A DNA stretch of 64,000 nucleotides, from the NCBI GenBank assembly GCA_910588825.1, contig CAJURF010000003.1, positions 29,828-93,827 on the forward strand. Direction: 5' to 3'. This stretch comes from an uncultured Lachnospiraceae bacterium. GTDB lineage: Bacteria > Bacillota > Clostridia > Lachnospirales > Lachnospiraceae. The translations under genes and the position numbers were made by a program. Below the pieces are notes generated by a model that saw nothing but the letters and a program-made list of their open reading frames with translations, searched no databases and was not told the origin of the DNA. Each line of letters starts with the position of its first letter. Position 1 is the first letter of the stretch. Below are positions 16,928 through 25,589 of the stretch, one piece after another.

Positions 16928-16972
16928 TTGCCAGAATATAAAATTATGTTAGATGCCGGACATGGAGGCGCG
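16928..16972 (+). pseudogene. 5' remnant of an N-acetylmuramoyl-L-alanine amidase gene
   Basis: After an AAGGAG site a TTG start encodes LPEYKIMLDAGHGGA, the beginning of an Amidase_3 domain up to the first zinc-binding His. The frame then runs into unrelated sequence and stops at 16997. The missing remainder starts again at 19060. The gene has been split by a cassette carrying a transporter and a kinase-like gene. Confidence 0.75.
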
Positions 16973-16989
16973 CAATTGCGCCGCAAGCC

Positions 16990-17018
16990 TTGCATTTAAG
17001 AAAACATTTTGTTAAAAT
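16990..17018 (+). promoter_or_regulatory. Promoter of the inserted transporter cassette
   Basis: TTGCAT (16990-16995), a 17-base spacer, TAAAAT (17013-17018), starting 18 bases inside the point where the amidase reading frame is lost. The cassette therefore brings its own promoter. Confidence 0.6.
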
Positions 17019-17085
17019 AAACCAAAAAATTGCCATAGGCAACGACTTCTTGAAGCACTCAATCACACAAAGGAGGTACTGAAAA

Positions 17086-18441
17086 ATGGTATCACAAATT
17101 TTGGCGGTTGTTATTTTCGTAGTTATGTTTTTTCTCATTATCACGGAAAAATTCGAACGCCACATTGTAACATTATCCTGTGGTCTGTTGACACTGACTG
17201 TTGTATTCGGAGCCTGCATGCAGAGTATGACCGCAGTTACAAAGACCCTTGCCCTCCACCGTATATTCGCTCTGGACTTCTGGTATCATGCAGGTGAGAC
17301 AGCCGAGTCTTCCAGCGGGATTAACTGGGCCACTATCATCTTCATCGCAAGTATGATGATCATGGTAGAAGGAATGGCAAGGGCAGGCTTTTTTAGATGG
17401 CTCTGTATACAAATCGCCAACCTAGTCCATTACAAAACCATCCCCATATTTATCACATTTATGGTCATGTCGGCTATCCTGGCCATGTTTATTGACAGCA
17501 TTACCGTCATTTTGTTTCTCGCCGCGGTAACTGTTGAACTGGCACAAGTGTTAAAATTTGACCCTGTGCCCATGATCCTTGCAGAAATTTTCTGTGCGAA
17601 TCTGGGCGGCTCTGCTACCATGTGCGGTGACCCGCCCAATATTATTATTGGAACCGCCCTGGGATATTCTTTTGGGGATTTTATTACAAATACAGGACTC
17701 ATTGCAGGCATTTCACTGGTGGTTACAGTGATTTATTTTTACTTTTGTTTTCGGAAAGAACTCCTGGACAGTTCCGGAAAATCAATCCCTGTCACCAATT
17801 ATCCAGACCCAAAGGAAGCTGTCACTGATAAAAAGGGATTTATCATAAGCTGCATCATTTTTCTGTGCGCTGTGTTTCTTCTTATCACTCATGCTCAGAC
17901 AGGACTTACCGTTGCGTTTATAGGCCTTGTCATTGCGCTGGCCACTTTACTGACATCCGCCAAATACATTCCTGACCTGATGAAAAAAGTTGACTACAAA
18001 ACCCTTTTGTTTTTTATCGGTCTGTTTATTGTTGTGGGCGGATTAGAAGAAACAGGCATTTTAACCGCAACCGCCAGTTTTATTGAAAATATCAGCGGAG
18101 GAAATGTAAAATTAATGACCGCGATTATTATATGGGTCTCTGCCATAGCAAGCGCGTTTGTAGATAACATTCCTTTCGCGGCAACTATGATACCTATTAT
18201 CAAAAGCCTGTCCGTCAGCCAGAACACCAGTCTGTCCGTACTGGCATGGGCATTGTCAATGGGTACAGATATCGGCGGAAGTGCCACACCTATCGGAGCT
18301 TCCGCAAATGTGGTGGGTACTTCTGTAGCTGCAAAACATGGACATCCTATTGGCTGGGGAGAATACTGCTGGAAAACAGCACCGGCAGCTTTACTTGTAC
18401 TGCTGATTTCTACCATATGTATCTTTATAAGGTATTTTTAA
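17086..18441 (+). CDS. ArsB/NhaD/SLC13-type ion transporter
   Basis: A 451-residue membrane protein with about 11-12 spans of the ion transporter superfamily that includes ArsB, NhaD, CitM and the SLC13 carriers. Diagnostic motifs are GGSATMCGDPPNIIIGTALG in the first half and DIGGSATPIGASANVVGTS in the second, the twin hairpin-loop substrate sites. It likely moves an anion or dicarboxylate with a cation; the substrate cannot be named. It follows AAAGGAGG and lies inside a split amidase gene with a cytidylate kinase-like gene after it. Confidence 0.85.
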   Translation: MVSQILAVVIFVVMFFLIITEKFERHIVTLSCGLLTLTVVFGACMQSMTAVTKTLALHRIFALDFWYHAGETAESSSGINWATIIFIASMMIMVEGMARAGFFRWLCIQIANLVHYKTIPIFITFMVMSAILAMFIDSITVILFLAAVTVELAQVLKFDPVPMILAEIFCANLGGSATMCGDPPNIIIGTALGYSFGDFITNTGLIAGISLVVTVIYFYFCFRKELLDSSGKSIPVTNYPDPKEAVTDKKGFIISCIIFLCAVFLLITHAQTGLTVAFIGLVIALATLLTSAKYIPDLMKKVDYKTLLFFIGLFIVVGGLEETGILTATASFIENISGGNVKLMTAIIIWVSAIASAFVDNIPFAATMIPIIKSLSVSQNTSLSVLAWALSMGTDIGGSATPIGASANVVGTSVAAKHGHPIGWGEYCWKTAPAALLVLLISTICIFIRYF

Positions 18442-18453
18442 AGGGGGAGCTTT

Positions 18454-19056
18454 ATGCCACAACAATTAATTATTTCCATAGGCCGCGAATATGGAAGCGG
18501 CGGCCATGAAATCGCTGAAGAACTAGCCGAAAGATTCGGACTGCATTTTTATGACAAAAACTTGTTAAAAGAGATTGCCACAGAAAAAAATGTAGACGTA
18601 AACCGATTAGAAAAATACGATGAACTTCCCCGGTCCGTCTCAAGAAAAGTACGGGGCTTCAGCAATTCACCTGAAGAAAACACAGCCAATATGCAGTTCG
18701 AATATCTGCGCAAAATGGCTGAAAACGGAAAATCGTTCGTCATTGTAGGCCGCTGTTCAGAAACTGTACTGCGTGATTATTCCTGCATGATTTCTATTTT
18801 TATTCTGGCAGATCTGTCATACAAAATAGACCGGATTTCTTCCCAGCAGGGTATCTCCAGAGAAAAAGCAGAAATCTTAATCAACCGCCAGAATAAAAAG
18901 AGGAAGGATTATCATAATTATTACTGTCTGAAAAAATGGGGGCATTCTCAAAACTACGATATTTCCATCAACAGCAGCCGCCTGGGTATTGAACGGACTG
19001 CTAATATACTGGCTGGCTACATCCAGGAAAGAATGAGCATATCTATTCCGCGCTGA
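18454..19056 (+). CDS. Cytidylate kinase-like family protein
   Basis: The 200-residue protein starts ISIGREYGSGGHEIAEELAERFG, a P-loop of the Cytidylate_kin_2 family, and continues with FYDKNLLKEIA and the VIVGRCSETVLRD strand. Such proteins occur in Clostridia beside ion transporters, and their substrate is unproven. It follows the transporter gene by 12 bases with an AAGGGGGAG site, so they form one operon. It ends 9 bases before the sequence of the split amidase resumes. Confidence 0.82.
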   Translation: MPQQLIISIGREYGSGGHEIAEELAERFGLHFYDKNLLKEIATEKNVDVNRLEKYDELPRSVSRKVRGFSNSPEENTANMQFEYLRKMAENGKSFVIVGRCSETVLRDYSCMISIFILADLSYKIDRISSQQGISREKAEILINRQNKKRKDYHNYYCLKKWGHSQNYDISINSSRLGIERTANILAGYIQERMSISIPR

Positions 19057-19059
19057 TAA

Positions 19060-19803
19060 CTGCCAGGACATGGCGGCGCAGACCCGGGCGCTGTCTCCAA
19101 CGACAGACAGGAAAAAGACGATACCCTGCGGCTGGCCCTGGCTGTGGGAAATATCCTGAAGAACAGTGGAGTGGACGTGGAGTACACCCGTACAACCGAT
19201 ATTTATCAAACCCCTTTTCAGAAAGCTACCATTGCCAATCAGTCTGGCGCGGACTATTTTGTGTCTTTTCACCGCAATTCCAGCCCGATACCAGGCCAGT
19301 ATACAGGTGTGGAAACACTGGTGTATGACAAATCCGGGATTAAATACGATATGGCAGAAAATATCGCAGGTGCTTTAGGCGAACTGGGCTTCCAGAATCT
19401 GGGGGTAAAAGAGCGGCCGGGGCTGGTGGTCCTGCGCAGGACCACCATGCCTTCTGTGCTGGTTGAAGCCGGTTTCCTGAACAATGAAAAGGACAATGCC
19501 ATGTTCGACGAAAAATTCGATGAGATCGCCCAGGCCATCGCCAGTGCCATTTTGGGAACACTGGGAGAAGAAGATGTGACCACTCCCACCTATTACCGGG
19601 TACAGGCCGGTGCGTTTAAGAACAGACAATATGCTGACCAGCTTTTATATGAATTGCTGGACCAGGGGTATCCTGCATTTTTACTGGACCAGGACGGATA
19701 TTATAAGGTGCAGGTAGGCGCCTACCTGCAGCTGGGAAACGCCATCGCCATGGAACAGCGGCTGAGAGACGCCGGATACAGTACATTAATTACCACCAAA
19801 TAA
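19060..19803 (+). pseudogene. 3' part of a split N-acetylmuramoyl-L-alanine amidase with SPOR domain
   Basis: From 19060 the frame reads LPGHGGADPGAVSND and continues through an entire Amidase_3 domain: the Glu of RQEKDDTL, the second His in FVSFHRNS, and the catalytic Glu in VLVEAGFLNN. A SPOR peptidoglycan-binding domain follows (YYRVQAGAF and YYKVQVGAY). A TAA at 19057 closes the frame upstream, and no start codon with a ribosome site precedes the first zinc His. The first useful start, GTG 19144, would lose GHGG. Expression from the upstream kinase transcript is possible but the product should lack activity. Confidence 0.75.
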
Positions 19804-19825
19804 AATCACCGTCAAAATTCCCTGA

Positions 19826-19882
19826 CAAAACGGCCAGATAATCTGATACCGGCACACAGCTTTAGATTCTCCGGCCGTTTTG
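19826..19882. terminator. Stem after the amidase fragment
   Basis: A 10-bp perfect stem (19826-19835 with 19873-19882) whose outer side is flanked by A and T residues sits between the amidase end and a convergent small gene. The 37-base loop is long for a terminator, so the role is tentative. Confidence 0.4.
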
Positions 19883-19898
19883 CTAAAAGGATGCCTGC

Positions 19899-20132
19899 CT
19901 ATTTCCAGCTTTTTATCACAGACAAAATATCATCTTCATAATTCCCTGAAAATTCCTCCTGCCTTCCCCCATCTCTCACATTGCTCTCTGCCCCTTCCCC
20001 ATCGGGAAATTCCCATACATGATACTGAATACCCCGATATTCAAAGTCAACGCTTCCACACCCGTCTTCTTCCGTGTACTGGCTCTTCCAGCCCTTAGAC
20101 TGTATATATTTCTGTAACTTTTCTAATCTCAT
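19899..20132 (-). CDS. Small acidic protein, unknown function
   Basis: A 77-residue soluble protein starting MRLEKLQKYIQSKGW after GGAGG, rich in Glu, Asp and Gly. No family recognised. It lies 18 bases after a DUF1294 membrane protein gene in the same direction. Confidence 0.6.
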   Translation of the reverse strand: MRLEKLQKYIQSKGWKSQYTEEDGCGSVDFEYRGIQYHVWEFPDGEGAESNVRDGGRQEEFSGNYEDDILSVIKSWK

Positions 20133-20150
20133 TTCTTCCTCCAAAACATA

Positions 20151-20426
20151 TCACAAATATTTCGTAAAATACAAAATCACCACCCCCGCCTGCAATACAC
20201 ACAACAGCGGAATTCCCACAGAAAACAGCTTATGCCTGGTCTTATGGCGAAACACATACATGCCTGCCAGTGCTCCCAGACTCCCGCCAAACAGAGCAGC
20301 AGCCAGAAGCCTGCGCTCCGGTATACGCCAGCGCTGTCTTTTCGCGCGGCTTTTATCAATCCCAAACATACCAAAAGCCGCCAGATTTATCACAGCCAGA
20401 TAGACTTCCAAAATTTCCATAAACAT
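20151..20426 (-). CDS. DUF1294 membrane protein
   Basis: A 91-residue protein with the DUF1294 signature: FGMFGIDKSRAKRQRWRIPE, then a GGSLGALAGMYVFRHKTRH segment and a final span. Three membrane segments are likely. The role is unknown. The start lies 3 bases after the stop of the zinc-ribbon membrane protein gene; a second ATG two codons in is also possible. Confidence 0.85.
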   Translation of the reverse strand: MFMEILEVYLAVINLAAFGMFGIDKSRAKRQRWRIPERRLLAAALFGGSLGALAGMYVFRHKTRHKLFSVGIPLLCVLQAGVVILYFTKYL

Positions 20427-20429
20427 AGG

Positions 20430-20822
20430 CTAACTCTTCTTCACAAACGTGTGCGCGCACTTTGGACAGCGCACCTCCACCTTTCCCTTTCCCCTGGGAA
20501 TGCGCACTTTCTGCCCGCAGCCAGGGCATTTGTAAATATGATACTCTTTCCTCTGTTCCAGCTGCCTCTTCTCCCTGCGAAGCCTGATCAAAACCTTCTC
20601 CTTGATCTCCAGATAGCGCTGGTTCTCCACTGCCCGGGTATACACTTTCCTTGAAAACATGCGGTAATAGGCCCACCCCAATAAAATGACAGCGGCCAGA
20701 CACAGCTGTGGCTTCCAGATGACGGACAGCCCCAGAACAATCAGAGAAAGCGTCATTAAAAAGCGGTTAAACTGGTCATTTCCATACCGGCCTTGCATAA
20801 AACGGTAAAATTTTTCCCTCAA
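20430..20822 (-). CDS. Membrane protein with C-terminal zinc ribbon
   Basis: About 130 residues: two hydrophobic spans near residues 22-50, a basic helical stretch (RLRREKRQLEQRKEY), then a zinc ribbon CPGCGQKVRIPRGKGKVEV ending in RCPKC. The TTG at 20822 is well spaced from GGGAGGG; a TTG two codons earlier is too close to it. It is the first of three small minus-strand genes. Function is unknown, possibly nucleic-acid or protein binding at the membrane. Confidence 0.75.
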   Translation of the reverse strand: MREKFYRFMQGRYGNDQFNRFLMTLSLIVLGLSVIWKPQLCLAAVILLGWAYYRMFSRKVYTRAVENQRYLEIKEKVLIRLRREKRQLEQRKEYHIYKCPGCGQKVRIPRGKGKVEVRCPKCAHTFVKKS

Positions 20823-20920
20823 TTGCAATCCCTCCCACTCCCTGATACTGCTATATTACTATTTTCTCACCTCTGATACAAGCAAATAAAAATAAAAAAT
20901 ATATAAATATATTTTCTTTC

Positions 20921-20949
20921 TTGCCGATTCCACCAGACAATAGTATAAT
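20921..20949 (+). promoter_or_regulatory. Promoter for the PduL-like gene
   Basis: TTGCCG (20921-20926), a 17-base spacer and TATAAT (20944-20949). It leaves a leader of about 95 bases with no obvious riboswitch. Confidence 0.55.
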
Positions 20950-21051
20950 ATTTACTGTCCGCTGTATGGCCGGCAACTATATACCATTGTTTCAATCAAC
21001 CAATATCAGCGTGTAAAGTCACCGCACACCCTCCAGAAAGGCTGCAATCAT

Positions 21052-21693
21052 ATGAGCATCAAAATTCCAATTGAGACCTCTGCCAGACACATGCATATCT
21101 GCAGAGAAGATTTTGAAAAACTTTTCGGGACCGGTTCTGAACTTACCTTTCAAAAAGAGTTAAGCCAGCCGGGCCAATTTGTGGCAAAAGAACGGGTCAC
21201 TGTAATCGGCCCTAAAGGACAATTCGAAAATATAGCCCTGCTGGGGCCGCTGCGCCCAGAGACACAGGTGGAAATTTCCCTTACAGATGCCAGAAAGCTG
21301 GGGATTCCTGCCGTCATCCGCCAATCGGGGGATATTGATGGCACGCCGGGCTGTACGCTCTCCGGCCCAAATAGTACCATTGATATCAGCCAGGGAGTCA
21401 TTGTTGCAAAAAGGCACATTCACATGACACCTACCCAGGCTTATAAAATGCATGTAAAAGATAATGAATCCGTATTCGTCCTGACCAAAAGTTACGAAAG
21501 AGCTTTGATCTACGCAGATGTAATCGTCCGGGTACATAAAAATTTTTCCCTGTCCATGCACGTGGACACAGACGAAGCCAACGCCTTCGCCAATGACCAG
21601 GAACCTTACGGAGTAATCATCAAATTATTTGACAGCGACACCTATGATGTCAACGAATGGATTGATGAAATACTCTCTGGCATCCAGCGGTAA
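21052..21693 (+). CDS. PduL-like phosphate acyltransferase (phosphotransacylase)
   Basis: A 213-residue protein with two tandem PTAC domains. Each begins with a metal-binding histidine cluster, SARHMHI near residue 11 and AKRHIHM near residue 124. PduL enzymes swap CoA and phosphate on short acyl groups, giving acyl phosphate for ATP synthesis. There is no microcompartment targeting peptide visible and no shell-protein gene nearby, so this is probably a housekeeping enzyme acting on acetyl or propionyl groups. Confidence 0.87.
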   Translation: MSIKIPIETSARHMHICREDFEKLFGTGSELTFQKELSQPGQFVAKERVTVIGPKGQFENIALLGPLRPETQVEISLTDARKLGIPAVIRQSGDIDGTPGCTLSGPNSTIDISQGVIVAKRHIHMTPTQAYKMHVKDNESVFVLTKSYERALIYADVIVRVHKNFSLSMHVDTDEANAFANDQEPYGVIIKLFDSDTYDVNEWIDEILSGIQR

Positions 21694-21769
21694 CCTGCCC
21701 TTTTCTTCTCACAATTTACTGTCATATGCACAGTCATTTCTTAATAAATTATAAAGTTTACAATTCTGT

Positions 21770-21798
21770 TTGTAAACAGACTATATGCGTGTTATGAT
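21770..21798 (+). promoter_or_regulatory. Promoter upstream of the PAP2 gene
   Basis: TTGTAA (21770-21775), a 17-base spacer and TATGAT (21793-21798). A short inverted-repeat element lies between this promoter and the gene. Confidence 0.5.
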
Positions 21799-21846
21799 AT
21801 GATCTATTGAAAAATATATTATTTATAGAACATGTTGAAAAGTCTG

Positions 21847-21912
21847 GAGCGCGTCTTAAAATTGTCTTCCGTGGAAAGTGCAGACCACGGCAGCAGCCTT
21901 TAAGACACGTTC
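21847..21912. repeat. Short inverted-repeat element related to the 160-base element
   Basis: A 66-base unit bounded by GAGCGCGTCTTAAA and the inverse TTTAAGACACGTTC, with an inner CCGTGG/CCACGG stem. Its ends match the termini of the element at 3914-4073. It lies in the leader of the PAP2 gene and would fold in the mRNA just before the ribosome site. Confidence 0.55.
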
Positions 21913-21931
21913 AGAGAAGAAGGTGGACAGA

Positions 21932-22597
21932 TTGAATTTTATCAAGAAGTATAAACACGGTTTCATCATTATCATATATGGTATTTTCTACATGGCCGGC
22001 TTCCGGTATTTGGAAAACCATATTCAGCATAACTACCATATTGTCCATGCCGTTCTGGATGATTATATTCCGTTTTGCGAATATTTTATTATCCCTTACC
22101 TATTATGGTTTCCGTTTCTGTTTTCCACTGTGGTTTATTTTATCTTTTTCAACCCGGATAAGCAGGAATACTATCAATATATCAAAAATTTGTGTATGGG
22201 CATGACTGTGTTTCTGGCAGTCTCTTACCTTTACCCCAACGGCCACCAGCTGCGGCCGGAAGTTTTCGCCCGGGATAATTTTTGTGTGGACCTGGTGAAA
22301 ATACTCTACTCAACAGACACCTGCACCAACATACTGCCCAGCATCCATGTATTCAACTCTCTGGCTGCCTATATGGCGGTTTCCCAGTGTCAGGCTCTAA
22401 GAAAGCATACCTGGGTAAAAGCAGGAACTCTGTTTCTTGTAATCACCATCATTCTGTCAACAATGCTCCTGAAACAGCATTCCGTTGTGGACGTTATCCT
22501 GGGCTCTGCCATGGCAGGTATGGGGTATCTGTTCTTTTATCAGTACCCGGCCAGAAAATACGCCCGGCAGGTGCCTGCAAGATTTTCTTATAAGTAA
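21932..22597 (+). CDS. PAP2-family membrane phosphatase / inositolphosphotransferase-like
   Basis: About 221 residues with five or six spans. The PAP2 motifs are reduced: ILPSIHVFNSLAAY holds the catalytic His of motif 2, and LKQHSVVDVILGS holds the His-Asp of motif 3. Such proteins remove phosphate from lipid phosphates or transfer phospho-headgroups. I chose the TTG at 21932, spaced from GAAGGTGG; a GTG three codons upstream is possible. It ends at a shared terminator with a glycosyltransferase gene. Confidence 0.8.
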   Translation: MNFIKKYKHGFIIIIYGIFYMAGFRYLENHIQHNYHIVHAVLDDYIPFCEYFIIPYLLWFPFLFSTVVYFIFFNPDKQEYYQYIKNLCMGMTVFLAVSYLYPNGHQLRPEVFARDNFCVDLVKILYSTDTCTNILPSIHVFNSLAAYMAVSQCQALRKHTWVKAGTLFLVITIILSTMLLKQHSVVDVILGSAMAGMGYLFFYQYPARKYARQVPARFSYK

Positions 22598-22602
22598 AAG
22601 AT

Positions 22603-22648
22603 AACAGTCCCAGGCGCGGCTGATTTACTGCCGCTGCCTGGGACTGTT
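22603..22648. terminator. Bidirectional stem-loop terminator
   Basis: An 18-bp stem with one bulged base (22603-22620 with 22630-22648) and a 9-base loop lies between the convergent PAP2 and glycosyltransferase genes, followed by an A-run on the plus side. Confidence 0.6.
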
Positions 22649-22662
22649 AAAAAATACTTGAG

Positions 22663-23679
22663 TCAATTAAATCCGTAAAACTTCTGATAGATTTTATAAA
22701 GGGTTGTGGACATGCTTCTTCCCCCTTTTCCCGGCAGATTTACTGCGCCTCCCACAATTCCATGGCGCACGTTCTTGTAGAGGCTTTTATCTGTATCTTT
22801 CAAATATTTCCACAGCTCTGCCTTTTTCTCAAGGTTTTCTTCTTTCTTGGAGCGTATCAGCATCACACTGGATACTGCTGTTATGATTGTGAGATACCGC
22901 TCCATATATTTTCTCAGCTGTCTGGATTTCACCGGAGTATTTGCCATCACATCGATCATCCGCTTATTTACCCTAATCTGCTGGTCAATGCGCTGAATCA
23001 TCACTGACTCATGAACCGACTGGTCTTCTCTCCCAATAAAATACCGATAAAAATTCACATCCAGATAATAAAGGGTGGACACATAGGGCAGGGGTTCGAA
23101 CACAAACAGATTATCCACATAAAACGTATGCTCCGGCAGCTGCAGGCCGCATGCTTTTAACAATTCTGTCCTGTAGATTACTGAATGCATCAGTATATAC
23201 TTTCCAGTGCGCATATGTCTCACCTGATTCCAGCCGAAGATTTCATTCTGGGGAAAACATTTCCTGTACTGCATAACCTTTTTGTGGGCCGCACCCTTCT
23301 TATCATAGACAAAATTGCTGATGAGCATATCCAGCGTCTGCGGGCCGCGGATTAATTCTTCCAGGGTGTTTAACACCATCTGATACGCTTCCGGGTTCAA
23401 CCAGTCGTCGCTGTCCACCACCTTAAAATAGAGTCCCTGTGCATTAGCAAGCCCGGTATTCACCGCCTTTCCGTGCCCTCCGTTTTCCTGATGGATTGTC
23501 CGGACAATATTGGGATATTCTCTGGCGTAGGCATCGGCGATTGCCCCTGTATTGTCTGTAGAACCGTCATCCACAATGAGGATTTCCACATCTTCCCCTC
23601 CTGCTAACAGCGAGTCTACACATTTTTTCATATATTCCTGTGAATTATAGCAGGGCACCGTAATACTCAATATTTTCAT
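22663..23679 (-). CDS. Family 2 glycosyltransferase
   Basis: A 338-residue GT-A fold enzyme. The N-terminal ITVPCYNSQEYM, the nucleotide-binding ILIVDDGSTDNT and the DxD-like VVDSDDWLNP are the classic GT2 features. The C-terminal third is basic and lacks membrane spans, so the protein is cytoplasmic or peripheral. It likely adds a sugar to a cell-surface glycan or lipid. It overlaps the end of mutY by four bases (ATGA), an odd pairing that implies translational coupling. Confidence 0.88.
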   Translation of the reverse strand: MKILSITVPCYNSQEYMKKCVDSLLAGGEDVEILIVDDGSTDNTGAIADAYAREYPNIVRTIHQENGGHGKAVNTGLANAQGLYFKVVDSDDWLNPEAYQMVLNTLEELIRGPQTLDMLISNFVYDKKGAAHKKVMQYRKCFPQNEIFGWNQVRHMRTGKYILMHSVIYRTELLKACGLQLPEHTFYVDNLFVFEPLPYVSTLYYLDVNFYRYFIGREDQSVHESVMIQRIDQQIRVNKRMIDVMANTPVKSRQLRKYMERYLTIITAVSSVMLIRSKKEENLEKKAELWKYLKDTDKSLYKNVRHGIVGGAVNLPGKGGRSMSTTLYKIYQKFYGFN

Positions 23680-24761
23680 AGCTTCCTCCTGTAATCGTCT
23701 CCATGATCATCCCCCTTTACAAATCCGGCAAAAGCGTCAAATGCCGAAGGTATCGCATATGTTCTCCGGATTTCTTCCTGTTCTGCAAATATCATTTTCC
23801 CCTGATGCCCATCTTCCAGCTGTTGTATCCGTATCTGATACCCCAGCATCCGCCATTCCACATGAGAAAAAATATGTCTCGCTTCCCCCAGGGATCGGAT
23901 ATAAAGCGGCACCAGTTTTTGGGACTGTACCCACTTCAGCGCCTCATCTTCCGTCAGGTGTGTCAATACGTTGGGAAGTTCATATAATCCCGCCAAAAGC
24001 CCTCTGGATGGACGTTTCCTAATGGCCGCACGGCTGCCATCCTGAATAACCAGAACTGTACGCTCCTCAATTCTGCGGGATTTACCTGTAGATTTTATGG
24101 GAAGGCTATCCACTGTCCCATGAAGCCCTGCCAGACAGATCTCTTTCAGCGGGCACTGGGAACATTTCGCCTGTCCGTTGGGGATACACACCAGCGCTCC
24201 CAGCTCCATAAGGGCCTGGTTATAATCTCCCGGACGTTCTTTTGGTATCATCTCCTGAATTTCCTGTTCTATACGGCGCCTCACAGACTGTTTTGCAATA
24301 TCTTCCCTGCTCTCTGTCACACGGGACACCACCCGCAGTACATTTCCATCCACTGCCGGCACCGGAATCCCATAAGCAATAGAGGCAATAGCACCCGCTG
24401 TATAATTTCCAATTCCCGCAAGTCCTCTCAGCGCCTCATAGTCTGCCGGAAGAAGCCCCTGGTAATGCTCCATCACCTGCCTGGCAGCTTTCTGCATATT
24501 GCGCACCCGGTTGTAATAGCCCAGCCCCTCCCACAATTTCATCAGCTTCTCCTGAGGGCACTGCGCCAGCGCCTCCACTGTGGGCAGTTCCGATAAAAAT
24601 CTTGCAAAATAAGGCTTCACCGCCTCCACCCGGGTCTGCTGGCACATGATCTCTGACACCCAGATCTCATAGGGGTTTTTATTTTCCCGCCAGGGCAGAG
24701 AGCGTTTATTCTCATCGTACCAGTCCAGCAGCGGTTTCTCCACTTCCTGTAACAGACTCAA
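23676..24761 (-). CDS. mutY: A/G-specific adenine DNA glycosylase
   Basis: MutY removes adenine mispaired with 8-oxoguanine. The sequence shows LPWRENKNPYEIWVSEIM with the catalytic Glu, the helix-hairpin-helix with LAGIGNYTAGAIASIAYG, the Asp in VDGNVLRV, and the FeS loop CIPNGQAKCSQCPLKEIC. The C-terminal NUDIX-like domain that recognises 8-oxoG follows. I favour a TTG start at 24761 with a GAGGA site; a GTG at 24806 is the longer alternative. It is coupled to the glycosyltransferase gene. Confidence 0.92.
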   Translation of the reverse strand: MSLLQEVEKPLLDWYDENKRSLPWRENKNPYEIWVSEIMCQQTRVEAVKPYFARFLSELPTVEALAQCPQEKLMKLWEGLGYYNRVRNMQKAARQVMEHYQGLLPADYEALRGLAGIGNYTAGAIASIAYGIPVPAVDGNVLRVVSRVTESREDIAKQSVRRRIEQEIQEMIPKERPGDYNQALMELGALVCIPNGQAKCSQCPLKEICLAGLHGTVDSLPIKSTGKSRRIEERTVLVIQDGSRAAIRKRPSRGLLAGLYELPNVLTHLTEDEALKWVQSQKLVPLYIRSLGEARHIFSHVEWRMLGYQIRIQQLEDGHQGKMIFAEQEEIRRTYAIPSAFDAFAGFVKGDDHGDDYRRKL

Positions 24762-24918
24762 TTTTTTATCCTCGCTTTTTCCACTGTTTCTTATGATACC
24801 AGCCACACAGTGAACAGTATCATCCTTATTTTAGTACGTGTTTCACAGAAAATCAACAGTTGCTTTTCCCCTGTGCTTCATTTAAAATGAAATTCAGAAA
24901 ACAAAGGAGAATTTAGAC

Positions 24919-25539
24919 ATGGACAGTATCATATTTGATGTAGACGGCACACTCTGGGATTCCACGGAAATTGTGGCTGATGCCTGGACGAAAGCAGTCC
25001 GCCGTCTGTACGACCCCCAGATGACCATCACCGCCCCCCAGCTGCGCGGCCTGTTCGGCAGACTGCTGCCGGATATTGCTGCCAGCCTGTTTCCCAGAGA
25101 GACAACGGCACGTCAAATGGAGTTGATTGATTTGTGCTGTGAAGAAGAACACAGGGTACTCTTGGAGACACCCCAGCCGCCCATTTATCCTCATCTGGAG
25201 AGTACCTTACAGATTTTATCTGAGAAATACCGGTTATTTATTGTGAGCAACTGCCAGGCTGGATATATTGAGGTATTCTTAAAATGCACCGGTTTTTCAC
25301 GCTATTTCCAGGGACACCTTTGCCCGGGGGACACGGGAAAGCCCAAGGGAGAAAATATTCTGGAAATCATCCGCCGCTTTGATTTGAAATCCCCTGTATA
25401 TGTGGGGGATACCGCTGGAGACTTCCAGGCTTCCAGGCAAGCGGGCATTCCCTTTGTGCACGCCGCCTATGGCTATGGGCAGACAGATGGACCAGACTAT
25501 ACCATTTCCCAGTTCTCAGACCTGGCTGGTATTTTTTGA
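24919..25539 (+). CDS. HAD-superfamily hydrolase (phosphoglycolate phosphatase-like)
   Basis: A 206-residue HAD phosphatase. Motif I is IIFDVDGTLWDST, motif II is LFIVSNCQAG, the motif III Lys is in GKPKGENIL and the motif IV acidic pair is in YVGDTAGDF. The cap is the four-helix C1 type, as in phosphoglycolate phosphatases. The substrate is some small sugar or organic phosphate. It follows an AAAGGAG site and shares a strong terminator with the L,D-transpeptidase gene. Confidence 0.88.
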   Translation: MDSIIFDVDGTLWDSTEIVADAWTKAVRRLYDPQMTITAPQLRGLFGRLLPDIAASLFPRETTARQMELIDLCCEEEHRVLLETPQPPIYPHLESTLQILSEKYRLFIVSNCQAGYIEVFLKCTGFSRYFQGHLCPGDTGKPKGENILEIIRRFDLKSPVYVGDTAGDFQASRQAGIPFVHAAYGYGQTDGPDYTISQFSDLAGIF

Positions 25540-25542
25540 ATA

Positions 25543-25585
25543 AAAAATCTGCAGGAATGAAACCTTTCCATTCCTGCAGATTTTT
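25543..25585. terminator. Strong bidirectional terminator
   Basis: A perfect 17-bp stem (25543-25559 with 25569-25585) with a 9-base loop, A-run on one side and T-run on the other, between two convergent genes. Confidence 0.85.
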
Positions 25586-25589
25586 ACAA

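Noticed and set aside
16970..16981. 12-base palindrome GCGCAATTGCGC at the left junction of the transporter cassette as a transposon end
   Set aside because: No matching copy exists at the right junction, so it cannot be shown to be a terminal repeat.
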